Assembly (NCBI RefSeq): GCF_009917485.1
Contig: NZ_QZDT01000005.1
Location: 1-64,000 of the forward strand
Origin: Parablautia muri
GTDB taxonomy: Bacteria; Bacillota; Clostridia; Lachnospirales; Lachnospiraceae
Length of the DNA stretch: 64,000 bases
Reading direction: 5' to 3'
Part shown: piece after piece, positions 24,958 through 34,781 of the stretch
Numbering within the stretch: the first letter of the stretch is position 1
Layout: each line of letters starts with the position of its first letter
Made by a program: the position numbers and the translations under genes
Notes under the pieces: model-generated
The model's database searches: none
Told to the model about the DNA's origin: nothing
The model's input: the letters and a program-made list of their open reading frames with translations, nothing else

Positions 24958-26664
24958 TTAGTTCAATGCGTCAACCAATTTCTGAACTGCTTCAAGCGCT
25001 TCGTCAGGAAGTTTATCGTAGCCTTCCTTCTTCTCAGCAAATCCCTTAACAGCGTCTACACGGTTCTGCATAGCGTTCTTAAGAGCAGTTTTGTAAGATG
25101 CATCATTCAAGTTAGGTTTGAAGTCAGCAGTCTTGCCTTCCCAGTCATACATGATTTCAACATCATCAAAATTGCCCCACTTCTCAAAGTTTGCCTTGCC
25201 TTCAACGATGGTTTCAAGGATTCCTAATGTATCGGCAGGTTTAACCTTGGTTCCCATAAAGTCACCGGTGTTTACGATGTAGCAGGCAACGTTCTTTTCC
25301 TCAACCAGCTTTTTGAACTTCTCATAGTCATTTACCAGAGGATAAGTTCTGAACGGATTTGCATAAGGCACGATACGAAGTGCATTTAAGTCTGTGCCGG
25401 CTGCAACACGCTCTGCTGTTGAAGTCTTGGTAGCTAATGTAGCGCCCATAACGGAAGCTAAAGCTGCGCCTTTTAATTTAACTACAGGCGGGATGGTAGG
25501 GTCTTTCATGATCCAGAAGATTGCATTTACAGGTGCGTCAATCTTATCCACACGGTTAGGAGACCATAATTTGGACTTGATTGCACGGCCATTACCGTTT
25601 CTGATATCTTCTGTTACCAGCTGAATCTTTCCGTTCTCATCTAAAGTTGCGGAGCAGTTCTGTGCGGATAACAAATATTCATTGTCAGGGCATCCTGTAG
25701 GATAATCTGCTGTCTTATCGAAGTAAGTAGGCTCAAGCGCTACGGAAGCACAGGTATCTGTGTTGATGATGAAAGCGTCATCATGCAGAACAGTGATAGG
25801 ATACTTGCCGCCGTGCTTAGCATGTGTCAGAGTAGACTTACCGGAGCCTGACAGACCATAAACAGAAGCAACGAATTTAGAACCATCGGGCAGGGTATAT
25901 TCTTTCTGACCGCCGTGGCAGGATGCATAACCGTTTCTGTTCGCAAGCGCCCATGCCATGGTCAGGGTACCCTTCTTGTGCTCGCCAAAATATTTCATAC
26001 CAAGAATTGCCGCGCAGTTTTCATTGGTATCAAAGTAGCACAGAGTAAGAGGATCGCTTAAGCAGCTGAAATCAACGTCCGGCGCTTCCTCAGGAGCCCA
26101 CTGGGGATCTGAGAAGATGTAGATATCAGGCTCTTTTCCATCGCCTACAGGTTTGGATTTCTTGTACATCTTAACATACTCGTCAGACATATACTGGAAA
26201 TTGATCATCCAGTTGTAAAGCAGGTTTTCCTCTCCTTCGGGAATCAGAAGGTGCGCTTTTACCATAAATTCAGGGTCAAGACCTACAAAGCACTCCGCAT
26301 GATACAGAGTTTTCCAACGGGTTTTGTAAATAGCGTCCATGACAACTTTATCAAGCTTAGCCTCGTCAACACCAGGCTCGCCCTTAATGCGGCGTGCTGC
26401 TGCATAACGGCCAGTAACTGCGCCATCATTAAACAGGAGAACCTTAGCATCCTTCTCAAGACCAAAGGTATCGCCATCTTTAATAGGCATGTCCGTTACG
26501 ATTGTTCCAGGTGAATTCTTAGCTAATTCGTAAGCTTCTTTTAATGTGTTTACCTTAACTACGTTATTTCCGTAAAAGGCAGCTTCGATAATGGAACGGG
26601 TTTTGGAAAAACCAACCTTACCTTTGCCAATCTCGGAAATGGGATAATACGCTTTTGTTGACAT
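24958..26664 (-). CDS. pckA: Phosphoenolpyruvate carboxykinase (ATP)
   Basis: A 568-residue cytosolic enzyme that interconverts oxaloacetate and phosphoenolpyruvate with ATP/ADP. The kinase P-loop VYGLSGSGKSTLTHAKHG and the second metal/nucleotide segment LHDDAFIINTD are visible, as is the Arg-containing substrate region (FSKTRSIIEAAFYGNN). Start chosen at ATG 26664, 9 nt after AAGGAGG. It is transcribed alone from a promoter at 26775-26803 and divergently from citrate synthase, so the two may be co-regulated around oxaloacetate. The length is slightly above the usual ~530-540 residues. Confidence 0.93.
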   Translation of the reverse strand: MSTKAYYPISEIGKGKVGFSKTRSIIEAAFYGNNVVKVNTLKEAYELAKNSPGTIVTDMPIKDGDTFGLEKDAKVLLFNDGAVTGRYAAARRIKGEPGVDEAKLDKVVMDAIYKTRWKTLYHAECFVGLDPEFMVKAHLLIPEGEENLLYNWMINFQYMSDEYVKMYKKSKPVGDGKEPDIYIFSDPQWAPEEAPDVDFSCLSDPLTLCYFDTNENCAAILGMKYFGEHKKGTLTMAWALANRNGYASCHGGQKEYTLPDGSKFVASVYGLSGSGKSTLTHAKHGGKYPITVLHDDAFIINTDTCASVALEPTYFDKTADYPTGCPDNEYLLSAQNCSATLDENGKIQLVTEDIRNGNGRAIKSKLWSPNRVDKIDAPVNAIFWIMKDPTIPPVVKLKGAALASVMGATLATKTSTAERVAAGTDLNALRIVPYANPFRTYPLVNDYEKFKKLVEEKNVACYIVNTGDFMGTKVKPADTLGILETIVEGKANFEKWGNFDDVEIMYDWEGKTADFKPNLNDASYKTALKNAMQNRVDAVKGFAEKKEGYDKLPDEALEAVQKLVDALN

Positions 26665-26774
26665 ATTATACATCCTCCTTAAATTAATTGTATATTTTCC
26701 ACCGCAGACCTAACGCCAGAGGCCCTAAGTATACGGTTTTTGACTGACTATGTACTTCCCGGTACATCAGAACT

Positions 26775-26803
26775 ATTATCTCAAACCTGTTTTTAAAAGT
26801 CAA
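26775..26803 (-). promoter_or_regulatory. Sigma-A promoter of pckA
   Basis: On the minus strand TTGACT (26798-26803) and GATAAT (26775-26780) with 17-bp spacing, about 110 nt before the start codon. This leaves a long 5' leader. Confidence 0.6.
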
Positions 26804-27220
26804 TATTTATAAACTTCATTTTCAAACAAATTATGGAATTTTATAATTTTTTTAGACTTTCCCGGCAGTGGCCAAATGTGCATGCAAGCCTGCCCACCTG
26901 GCTCGTTGTGCACGGGAATAAATTATGTCCAAAATGTAAAAAAATTATGAAGTGGACATTTTTTGCTTGTTTGAATTGAATTGTCATGTTAATATGATTA
27001 TATTGATTTTTCTGAAATGTTCTTTCATTTCTATTTATTAACTGACAATGCAGACTGCCTTTTCATGAAATAAATACCTGGTATAAGTAAATATCGTTAT
27101 ATTAAGAAGACACTTATAGTCGATACTTATAGTGAAACTTTATGATAGCCATTCTTACCAGAATGAAAACAGTTTAAACATGGTTACTAATGATTTTATT
27201 TACATAGAAAGGAGTTTTGA
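26804..27220. other. Divergent regulatory region pckA / citrate synthase
   Basis: No gene. It contains the word ACTTATAGT twice in direct orientation (about 27111-27119 and 27125-27133), close to the citrate synthase gene, which may be a regulator site. An AAAGGAG ribosome binding site ends the region. Confidence 0.4.
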
Positions 27221-28588
27221 ATGGAAAATAACGTTTTTTCTGAAATCACACCCGAAATCGTCCGCCTGGCTAAAATGAGCGAGCGGGCTGACATAATTGA
27301 TACAGAGCTTTTTACAAAATATAATGTAAAAAGAGGGTTACGCGACTTAAATGGTAAAGGCGTGCTGGCCGGTCTGACAAATATCTCAGATGTACGCGCT
27401 AAGGATATTATAAATGGAGAGGAAGTTCCGGCCCATGGACGTTTATTCTACCGGGGCTATGATGTCAAAGACCTTGTAAATGGCTTTACCCAGGACAACC
27501 GGTTCGGTTTTGAGGAAATTACATATCTTCTCCTGTTTGACCAGCTTCCAAATGAAAGAGAACTGGATAGTTTTACACGTTTGCTTTCCAAATACCGTTC
27601 CCTGCCCACCAGCTTTGTGCGGGACATTATCATGAAAGCCCCCAGCAGCGATATGATGAATACTTTAGCCCGCAGTGTGCTTACGCTTTATTCTTATGAT
27701 GACAGAGCAGATGATGTGTCTTTGCCCAATGTACTGCGCCAGTGCCTGCAGCTGATCAGTCTGTTTCCGCTTTTATCCATCTATGGGTATCAGGCATACT
27801 GCCATTACCACGATGGAAAAAGCCTGTTTATCCATCAGCCTGACCCTGCTCTTTCCACGGCCGAAAATATTCTGCGTATCCTGCGCCCGAACAGTTCTTA
27901 TACGCCTTTAGAGGCAAAGCTTTTGGATATTGCCCTTGTACTGCATATGGAGCACGGCGGCGGAAACAATTCCTCCTTTACCACCCACGTGGTGACCTCC
28001 TCCCTGACGGACACCTATTCTGTCATTGCAGCGGCGATTGGCTCTTTGAAGGGGCCCCGCCACGGCGGCGCCAACATTAAGGTTGTGCGGATGTTTGAGG
28101 AAATGAAGCAGGAGGTAAAAGACTGGACGGACGAGGAGGAGGTTGGCAATTACTTAAAGCGCCTGCTTCACAAAGAAGCCTTTGACCACGCCGGGCTGAT
28201 TTACGGCGTAGGCCACGCTATTTACTCTAAATCCGACCCCCGTGCCGTTATTTTCAAATCCTTCGTAGAAAAGCTTTCCCTGGAAAAGGGACTTGAAAAA
28301 GAATTTGCTCTTTATTCCCTTGTAGAAAGACTGGCTCCTGAAATCATTTCCAGAGAGAGACAGATGTATAAGGGTGTAAGCATCAACGTAGATTTTTATT
28401 CAGGATTTGTATATCACATGTTAGGACTCCCTATGGAGCTGTATACTCCAATTTTTGCTATCGCGCGTATTTCCGGCTGGAGCGCACACCGTATGGAGGA
28501 GCTTGCAAACAATGGTAAGATTATTCGTCCGGCTTACAAACCAATCTGTCCGGAGCGTGACTACCTTGCTATCGACAGCCGAAACTGA
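27221..28588 (+). CDS. Citrate synthase
   Basis: A 455-residue cytosolic enzyme condensing acetyl-CoA and oxaloacetate. Catalytic segments are clear: LHMEHGGGNNSSFTTHVV, GSLKGPRHGGANIKV with the substrate His, GVGHAIYSKSDPRA with the second His, and the Asp/Arg region NVDFYSGFVYHMLGLP. The start ATG 27221 follows AAAGGAG at 8 nt. A 2-methylcitrate synthase role cannot be excluded from the sequence. Alone in its transcript, with a terminator at 28617-28656, and divergent from pckA. Confidence 0.9.
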   Translation: MENNVFSEITPEIVRLAKMSERADIIDTELFTKYNVKRGLRDLNGKGVLAGLTNISDVRAKDIINGEEVPAHGRLFYRGYDVKDLVNGFTQDNRFGFEEITYLLLFDQLPNERELDSFTRLLSKYRSLPTSFVRDIIMKAPSSDMMNTLARSVLTLYSYDDRADDVSLPNVLRQCLQLISLFPLLSIYGYQAYCHYHDGKSLFIHQPDPALSTAENILRILRPNSSYTPLEAKLLDIALVLHMEHGGGNNSSFTTHVVTSSLTDTYSVIAAAIGSLKGPRHGGANIKVVRMFEEMKQEVKDWTDEEEVGNYLKRLLHKEAFDHAGLIYGVGHAIYSKSDPRAVIFKSFVEKLSLEKGLEKEFALYSLVERLAPEIISRERQMYKGVSINVDFYSGFVYHMLGLPMELYTPIFAIARISGWSAHRMEELANNGKIIRPAYKPICPERDYLAIDSRN

Positions 28589-28616
28589 TTTCGTATGATT
28601 TATTACCGCATCAAAA

Positions 28617-28656
28617 AACAACGGGTGTTTCCTTTTTTGTAACATCCGTTGTTGTT
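28617..28656 (+). terminator. Terminator of citrate synthase
   Basis: AACAACGGGTGTT pairs with AACATCCGTTGTT around an 11-nt T-rich loop; it starts 28 nt after the stop codon. Confidence 0.7.
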
Positions 28657-28696
28657 ATCTGTAAGTCATCTTTTCGTTTGAAATAGCAGTCGCTAT

Positions 28697-30046
28697 TTAT
28701 TCAGGAATACTTCCCATACTCTGGATTTCATAGGTAAGCAGCATGGGATCATCTTTCAGCAGCTCTTTAAACTTTTCCTGAATCCTCTCTGCTATCATTG
28801 TCCCTTCTTCCAAAAAGGTATCATTTAAAATGGCTGCATACTGCACATCTCCACATCTTGTAGCCACATCTCCACGCCGAAGCGACCGGATAATGGCAAG
28901 CTCAAGGGTTTCAATTCCCTTCGTCTCCCTAAAGCGCGCTAAACCGCTGCCATCTATATCATGGATAGAAAACAGCACCAGTTGTGCGTTTTGTTTTCCT
29001 CTTTCCATACAGCGTGCTAAAAAATTATAAATCTTTTTAAAGCCTGCATATTCTACCTGATAAACGCCTCTTTCATCTCCCATCTCATGGAGCTGACGGC
29101 TTAGCTGGAGCAGATTCGGTAACATTTCTTCCTCTGATATGGATTTTTCTGTCTCCATATCACTGTGAAAATGATACCCACCCTTTCCATTCTGCTTCAC
29201 AAAGTACATCGCTTTATCTGCCGCCGCAAACAACTCCGAGAAGCATTCTCCATCTTTTGGTTTCTCAGCTATACCTATGGAAACAGAAACCTTAAAATCA
29301 CAGTTGTTTCCGAGCATATCATTGATTTCAAAGGCAACGTCCTCTATAAGTTTTCGGGCAATTGGCTGTATTTGACTTCTTCCACACCCTTCGGACCCTT
29401 CAGGGAAATAGATTGCGAATTCATCACCGCCTAATCTGCACACAATATCCCGGGGACCTGCCTTCTCCTTTAAGACATCTGCAAAGCGGACTAAAACCTC
29501 ATCTCCCATCAAATGCCCGAAATTATCATTTACCTTCTTAAAATTGTCCAAATCAAGGAGCATAAAGGAACATTTTTTTTCATCCCTGTTTGTATGGTTT
29601 AGAAGTCTTTCTATGTATCTCCTATTGTAAAGGCTGGTAAGTCCATCCTGCCATGCAAAACTTTGCAGCTCTTTTTTCTGCTCCGCCATCTGCAATACTC
29701 TTTCGATTCTGCTGCGCATCACTTCCGGTTCGAAGGGTTTTTTGATAAAATCCATGGCCCCCATCTTCAAAGCTTCTATCTCGCTCTCCCTGTCAGTCTC
29801 CACAGATATAAAAACAACAGGTATATCTTTCAGTCTTACATCGCTTCTAACCACTTCCATTAATTCATATCCATTCATATCCGGCATATTGATATCTATG
29901 ATAATCATGTCAGGGATCCTTTCCCTTAAGATTACCAATGCCTGTCTGCCGGATTTCACTGCCGAGATTTCATAGGCATCCTTTAGTAACTCCGCCGCAC
30001 GTTCTAAATTAACTGCCATGTCGTCAACCATCAAAATGTGTTTCAT
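28697..30046 (-). CDS. REC-GGDEF response regulator with second degenerate GGDEF
   Basis: A 449-residue soluble protein. Residues ~1-120 are a receiver domain (phospho-acceptor Asp in IIIDINMP, conserved Lys in FIKKPFEP). Residues ~130-290 are a GGDEF diguanylate cyclase with an intact RLGGDEFAIYF and DGLTSLYNRRY. The last ~130 residues look like a second, degenerate GGDEF domain: LVLFSIHDIDG resembles the LxxxDxDxF metal site and RCGDVQYAAIL stands at the active-site loop. It should make cyclic-di-GMP on phosphorylation. No histidine kinase gene is adjacent. Start at ATG 30046. Confidence 0.88.
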   Translation of the reverse strand: MKHILMVDDMAVNLERAAELLKDAYEISAVKSGRQALVILRERIPDMIIIDINMPDMNGYELMEVVRSDVRLKDIPVVFISVETDRESEIEALKMGAMDFIKKPFEPEVMRSRIERVLQMAEQKKELQSFAWQDGLTSLYNRRYIERLLNHTNRDEKKCSFMLLDLDNFKKVNDNFGHLMGDEVLVRFADVLKEKAGPRDIVCRLGGDEFAIYFPEGSEGCGRSQIQPIARKLIEDVAFEINDMLGNNCDFKVSVSIGIAEKPKDGECFSELFAAADKAMYFVKQNGKGGYHFHSDMETEKSISEEEMLPNLLQLSRQLHEMGDERGVYQVEYAGFKKIYNFLARCMERGKQNAQLVLFSIHDIDGSGLARFRETKGIETLELAIIRSLRRGDVATRCGDVQYAAILNDTFLEEGTMIAERIQEKFKELLKDDPMLLTYEIQSMGSIPE

Positions 30047-30117
30047 CTCTTTGTCCCCCTCTGTTTTGATGCACTATACCGTCTATCTTAGGAACCATGG
30101 ATATGAATTTCTACCTT

Positions 30118-31605
30118 TTAAATTCCCAAAAAATTCATTACCATCTTTTTCATTTCTGTCTTTTCACATATATGGTCATGCAGCACTTTAGCCGTCCTGA
30201 TTTCCTCAATCGCCTTTGGAACCTTTACGCCTGAAAGCTCTGAGAGCCTGTCCGCCAAATCAAAATCCTCCATCCTGGCATATTTACTGTCGATGGCCTC
30301 CATAACGCTTCTTGTAAATTTATAGGGGCTTGCCGTTGACGCAATCACTGCTGTCTTCTTATCCCCTGTTTCCTCTTTATATTTCTCGTAAACACAGGAC
30401 GCTACAGCCGTGTGAGTATCAATCACATATCCCGTCTCACGGTACAGTCCTTGGATTCTCTTAGCTGTTTGCGCTTCAGTTGCATAATTACCATAAAAAT
30501 CGGAAAGCTGCGCGCGCATTTCTTCTGTAATTGTATAAATACCGCCCTCTTTCAGCCTTTCCATCAATTCTTTATTTTTTTCCGGGTCATTTCCTGCAAT
30601 ATGATAAATCAGTCTTTCCAGGTTACTGGAAATTAAAATGTCCATAGAGGGAGATGATGTTAAAACAAACTCTCTATTTCTGTCATAAGCGCCCGTCTTG
30701 AAGAAATCATAAAGCACTTTATTTTCATTGGATGCGCAAATTAACCTGTCAATAGGAAGCCCCATCTGTTTTGCATAATAAGCAGCCAGAATATTCCCAA
30801 AATTCCCCGTAGGGACTACCACGTTAATTTTTTCGCCATCCTTAATGTTGCCTTTTTTGAAAAGCTTTGCATAAGAATACACATAATAAACAATCTGCGG
30901 CACCAACCGTCCTATGTTAATTGAATTTGCGGAGGAAAACTGAAAGCCTCTTTCGGCCATATAAGCGTTCAGCTCTTTGTCCCCAAAAATATTTTTTACT
31001 CCGCTCTGCGCATCATCAAAATTGCCATGAATACCCACTACATATGTATTTTGGCCCTTCTGGGTTACCATCTGTTTTTCCTGTATAGGGCTTACGCCGT
31101 TTTTAGGGTAAAATACAATGATACGTGTTCCTTCCACATCCGCAAAGCCCGAAAGCGCCGCTTTCCCTGTATCCCCGGAGGTTGCCGTAAGAATCACAAT
31201 CTCGTTTTTTACATGATTCTTTCTGGCTGAGACCGTCAGCAAATGCGGCAAAATAGATAACGCCATATCCTTAAAAGCAATGGTTGCACCGTGGAACAGT
31301 TCAAGATAATAAGCGCCATCGGCCTCCACTAAGGGCGCAATATCCTCCCTGTCAAATTTCTCATCATACGCTTTGGCAATACAATCCTCAAGCTCCTCCC
31401 TGGTAAAATCAGTCAAATACAGCTTCATGACCTCATAGGCAGTCTGTCCATAGGTCATTTCGGATAATTCCCTGAGGGTTTTGTCCAAAGCAGGAATCCT
31501 CTCCGGCACGAAAAGTCCTCCATCCTCTGAAAGCCCTTTTAAAATTGCCTCCGATGCCTTCACCGGATTTCCTTTTGTTCTTGTACTGTTATATAAAATA
31601 TCCAT
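30118..31605 (-). CDS. thrC: Threonine synthase
   Basis: A 495-residue PLP enzyme that makes threonine from phosphohomoserine. Family signs: the PLP lysine in HGATIAFKDMALSILPHLL, the phosphate-binding loop ILTATSGDTGKAAL, and FGNILAAYYAKQMGLP. It belongs to the longer, yeast-like form with an N-terminal extension (YNSTRTKG at the start). It starts at ATG 31605, after GAAAGGAG. No other threonine gene is adjacent. Confidence 0.93.
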   Translation of the reverse strand: MDILYNSTRTKGNPVKASEAILKGLSEDGGLFVPERIPALDKTLRELSEMTYGQTAYEVMKLYLTDFTREELEDCIAKAYDEKFDREDIAPLVEADGAYYLELFHGATIAFKDMALSILPHLLTVSARKNHVKNEIVILTATSGDTGKAALSGFADVEGTRIIVFYPKNGVSPIQEKQMVTQKGQNTYVVGIHGNFDDAQSGVKNIFGDKELNAYMAERGFQFSSANSINIGRLVPQIVYYVYSYAKLFKKGNIKDGEKINVVVPTGNFGNILAAYYAKQMGLPIDRLICASNENKVLYDFFKTGAYDRNREFVLTSSPSMDILISSNLERLIYHIAGNDPEKNKELMERLKEGGIYTITEEMRAQLSDFYGNYATEAQTAKRIQGLYRETGYVIDTHTAVASCVYEKYKEETGDKKTAVIASTASPYKFTRSVMEAIDSKYARMEDFDLADRLSELSGVKVPKAIEEIRTAKVLHDHICEKTEMKKMVMNFLGI

Positions 31606-31786
31606 TTTAGGACAATGCTCCTTTCTCAGCGCACGAATTTACCATAACAAAAAAACACAGGCTTCTTGTCATAGGAAATTTCAAGCATGAGTTTGCAGTT
31701 GAAAGAAAGGAGAAGTTCTTTCAGCTTATTCTCCTGCCGTACCTTCTAAAATTTTTCTTAATTCTACCATAAAAAATATATATTTA

Positions 31787-32410
31787 TCAACCATTAATAA
31801 AGAATTCATGATTCCCATGGGCAAAGAGTTTCACCAGTGAAGAATCAAACCACCTCATTTTCTCCGGATCAGCGCTTTTCCTTGCTGCAAAATAAAGAGC
31901 TCCCTGGGTGATATCCTCCCCTTTTAACACTCTCTCCACTGCTTCAATTGTCTCCTGGGACGCCCTGGCATTCCGGTAAGTACCGTTTCCCACCGGCGAA
32001 AACTGATATACTCCCTTTTCCTTCTGCAAGACAACCTCTGTAACGGAATCCGGAAATTTATCGCTCGCCACCCGGTTCATAACAACTCCGGCTACCAGCA
32101 TCTTCCCTTCTAAATCCTCATTTCCTGCCTCAGCCTGTACAATTTTTAACAATGCTTCATAATCCGCACTTTTTAAATCATACTTGTACTCTTTTTCCAT
32201 CACCACATAGTCCACTATGCGTTGTCCAGATGCTGCTCTTTTTGAACGGCCAAAGAACCTGTCCGCCTTTGGCTTTACGATTTCACTTCCTGCCACCTGA
32301 AATGCCGGTGCGGCAGCCGTTTTATTTATCTGTGCCCCTCCTACGCAAAACCAACTCATAATCAGCAGCATATTACATAAAAATAACTGTGTTACAAATT
32401 TTTTATACAT
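31787..32410 (-). CDS. Secreted cell wall hydrolase (SleB/CwlJ-like)
   Basis: A 207-residue exported protein: hydrophobic N-terminus (residues ~5-24, a signal or anchor) and a Hydrolase_2 domain from ~80 with LLKIVQAEAGNEDLEGKMLV, AGVVMNRVASDKFPDSV, and FSPVGNGTYRN. The conserved Glu of the family (QAEAG) is present. Related enzymes attack peptidoglycan cortex during spore germination, but short members also act in vegetative cells. It is divergent from the AP2/HNH-like gene. Upstream is a non-coding 200-nt gap. Confidence 0.85.
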   Translation of the reverse strand: MYKKFVTQLFLCNMLLIMSWFCVGGAQINKTAAAPAFQVAGSEIVKPKADRFFGRSKRAASGQRIVDYVVMEKEYKYDLKSADYEALLKIVQAEAGNEDLEGKMLVAGVVMNRVASDKFPDSVTEVVLQKEKGVYQFSPVGNGTYRNARASQETIEAVERVLKGEDITQGALYFAARKSADPEKMRWFDSSLVKLFAHGNHEFFING

Positions 32411-32603
32411 TTTCTATACGCATCCTTTCTTTACTCTGCCATAGATTTTTTAAAAATTTATTATCATTTGTAACAGTTCTTTAATATTTTATACAGTTAA
32501 TGCCAAAAATATTTCTAAAAATTACATATCCGGGGAAAATATTTCAAAAATACAACTTTTTGTGCTATTATTAAATTGAAAAAAATTTCTAAAGGAGTCT
32601 ACT

Positions 32604-33401
32604 ATGGAGCAGAATCTCCCTGGCGTTTTTACAGCAAGAAAAAAAGACGGTACCATTTATTACCGCGCTTCTATAACCCACAAAAAAAAGCATATTTCCC
32701 TGGGAAGCTACAAAACACCTTATATGGCTTATGCCGCATATTTAGAGGGAATTACGCTTCTTTCAGACAGTGCTCTTACTTTGGAAGATTTTTCTAAGCA
32801 CCGCGTTCTCCCTTTTGAAAAATGGGTTTGCCTTATTAATTTCAGGGACAATCAGATCTATTTTTCCACCCCCATTTACGTTCGCAAAAATTACTTTGAA
32901 TACCTTTTATCGCCCGAATATATACTAAAATTTGATATTGACGACCTGTTTTTTTATTCATCGCACAAAATCATGCGCCGGGGACGACATTTCTTTGTAG
33001 CCGACTATGGAATGCAGACCAATATCATGAACCGATATGGGATTAAGAATTATGCTGTGAAGGGCAGAGACTACCGTTTCGTAAACGGGGACGATCTGGA
33101 TTTTAGATATGAAAATATAGAAATTTATAACCGTTACCATGGCGTCATAAAAAAAGAAACCAAAAAAGGGACGAAATATATTGCAAAAATACACATCAAT
33201 GGAAATTACACCATAGGTACCTATGCAAGCGATGTGGAAGCGGCTATCGCCTACAATAAGGCGATAGATTTACTGAAAAAAGCCGGCATAAACAAGAATT
33301 TTTCTCCCAACTATCTGGAAAAAATATCTTCTTCCGTTTATGCCGACATTTATGAAAAGCTGCATATTTCTCCCAAAATTACAGCTTACTTGCGGGAATA
33401 A
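32604..33401 (+). CDS. Two AP2-like DNA-binding domains around an HNH-like core
   Basis: A 265-residue protein with no membrane segments. Residues ~5-50 (GVFTARKKDGTIYYRASITH then GSYKTPYMAYAAYLEG) and residues ~178-240 (GVIKKETKKGTKYIAKIH then YASDVEAAIAYNKAID) are AP2-like DNA-binding repeats. The middle (~90-175) keeps a YRFVNGDDLDFRYENIEIYN segment like the D(H/N)xNGNxxDNRxxNL of HNH homing nucleases, but the catalytic His pair is not obvious. It looks like a domesticated homing-endonuclease relative that became a DNA-binding protein. Start ATG 32604 follows AAAGGAG at 7 nt. Its last 16 nt overlap the convergent GH25 gene. Confidence 0.7.
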   Translation: MEQNLPGVFTARKKDGTIYYRASITHKKKHISLGSYKTPYMAYAAYLEGITLLSDSALTLEDFSKHRVLPFEKWVCLINFRDNQIYFSTPIYVRKNYFEYLLSPEYILKFDIDDLFFYSSHKIMRRGRHFFVADYGMQTNIMNRYGIKNYAVKGRDYRFVNGDDLDFRYENIEIYNRYHGVIKKETKKGTKYIAKIHINGNYTIGTYASDVEAAIAYNKAIDLLKKAGINKNFSPNYLEKISSSVYADIYEKLHISPKITAYLRE

Positions 33402-34630
33402 TTTACAAAGCTTATGGTATAGGCCGCATCGTTTTCCACACCCTCTATTTTCTGGGATGCACTATATTTCCACATCTTAAACTGGTATGGAAATTCCGGT
33501 ATGGAACTGGCTTCATTGAGCCACACATCATAGTAGGCAAGCAAGTCCTCTGACTCTATCTCTCCTAACAGCCAGTTCTTGTTGCCGTAAAGGACGCAGC
33601 GATAACCTTCCAGCTCTATCTTGGATAAGAAGGTTTCCGCAATCTCCGTCTTATCTTCCTTCGTCAATATATCAATTCTAGACTCATCGTTGACAATATA
33701 TTCCATATCAAAGGCTACAGGAAAGCTGATCCGATAGGGAATCAAATTGTTTAACACAAATTCAGCTTCCTCCTCGGCTTCCCGCGTGGTTACAGCCTGT
33801 GAGAAAAAGGTAACGCCAACCTCCAATCCTGCACTTTGGGCTTTGGTAATGTTGTTGACAAAATTATCATCCAGGCTGACCAAACCAGTCTCGTAGCCAC
33901 GGCCTCCCAGCCTGAGCATAACAAAGTCTACCCCTGAATTTTTCAACGCTTCAAAATCTACGTTTCCGCTACTTTTAGACAGGTCAACCCCAAGCCATGA
34001 AAGCTTTTCTCCATCCTGGTAATATGCCATTTTGCCATCGCTGATTCTAATGTTGGTAAAATCATAGGTGTTTCCAGGTATGTCATCGGATATTTCTACC
34101 CACTCTTTTGTTCCGTCTCTTAAAGTAACCTGAACATAATTTCCGGAAGCAGCCATCTCCTCCTCCGTAGGCTCGGATGTTGGGGTTGGAGAGACCGATG
34201 CGCCGGGACTTTGATTCGGTGCATACGATGGCCCTGGGCTGGCGCTGTGTCCTGGCGTGGCTGATCCTTCCGGGCTTGTGTCGGTTCCTGAGGTTCTGTC
34301 ATTTCCCGGGCTTTCTGTAGGATCTTCTCCTATCATGACATTGTTGTTTGGATACATATCCCAAAAGTCCAAATCTTCCGCCCGAAGCTTGTGCTCCTTA
34401 TAGAGCGTTTCCATATCCTCCTGACCTTCGACAAATTCTATCTCCTCCTCCGGTGTGGGCGAAGGAGTCGCCTCCAAGCGCTTGTTTTTAGCTGTTTCCT
34501 GGCCCCGCTGTCTTGTATTGCTCATAAGCACAACTGCCAGAATAATCAAAATAAAGGCGGAAACGGCCACAATTGTATAGATGACCGGTACTCCCATTCC
34601 TCCTTCGTCCTGTTCGTCAGGTAAACGCAT
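33386..34630 (-). CDS. Membrane-anchored GH25-family muramidase
   Basis: A 414-residue type II membrane protein. A single membrane span lies at about residues 15-37 (VIYTIVAVSAFILIILAVVL), then a long Pro/Ser/Thr/Glu-rich spacer (~40-155, with TPSPTPEEE and many SPG units) reaches into the wall. A GH25 lysozyme fold follows from ~200: LGVDLSKSSGNVDFEALKNS, DFVMLRLGGRGY, and the catalytic acid segment FPVAFDMEYIVN. It should cut peptidoglycan at the N-acetylmuramic acid bond. It is divergent from apbE and converges on the AP2/HNH-like gene. Confidence 0.88.
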   Translation of the reverse strand: MRLPDEQDEGGMGVPVIYTIVAVSAFILIILAVVLMSNTRQRGQETAKNKRLEATPSPTPEEEIEFVEGQEDMETLYKEHKLRAEDLDFWDMYPNNNVMIGEDPTESPGNDRTSGTDTSPEGSATPGHSASPGPSYAPNQSPGASVSPTPTSEPTEEEMAASGNYVQVTLRDGTKEWVEISDDIPGNTYDFTNIRISDGKMAYYQDGEKLSWLGVDLSKSSGNVDFEALKNSGVDFVMLRLGGRGYETGLVSLDDNFVNNITKAQSAGLEVGVTFFSQAVTTREAEEEAEFVLNNLIPYRISFPVAFDMEYIVNDESRIDILTKEDKTEIAETFLSKIELEGYRCVLYGNKNWLLGEIESEDLLAYYDVWLNEASSIPEFPYQFKMWKYSASQKIEGVENDAAYTISFVNYSRK

Positions 34631-34650
34631 ATAGATTCACCACTTTCTCT

Positions 34651-34678
34651 TTGCAAATTTTGATAAAAACTTTATAAT
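34651..34678 (+). promoter_or_regulatory. Promoter for apbE
   Basis: TTGCAA (34651-34656) and TATAAT (34673-34678) with 16-bp spacing, about 100 nt before the apbE start. Confidence 0.5.
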
Positions 34679-34781
34679 AACTGTGGAGCGCCGGTTTGTG
34701 AATGGCGCCATTAATACTATACATGAAATAAGGCAGCTTTACAACCTAAATTCGTTACCAAACAGTGGAAGGGGCTTGATC

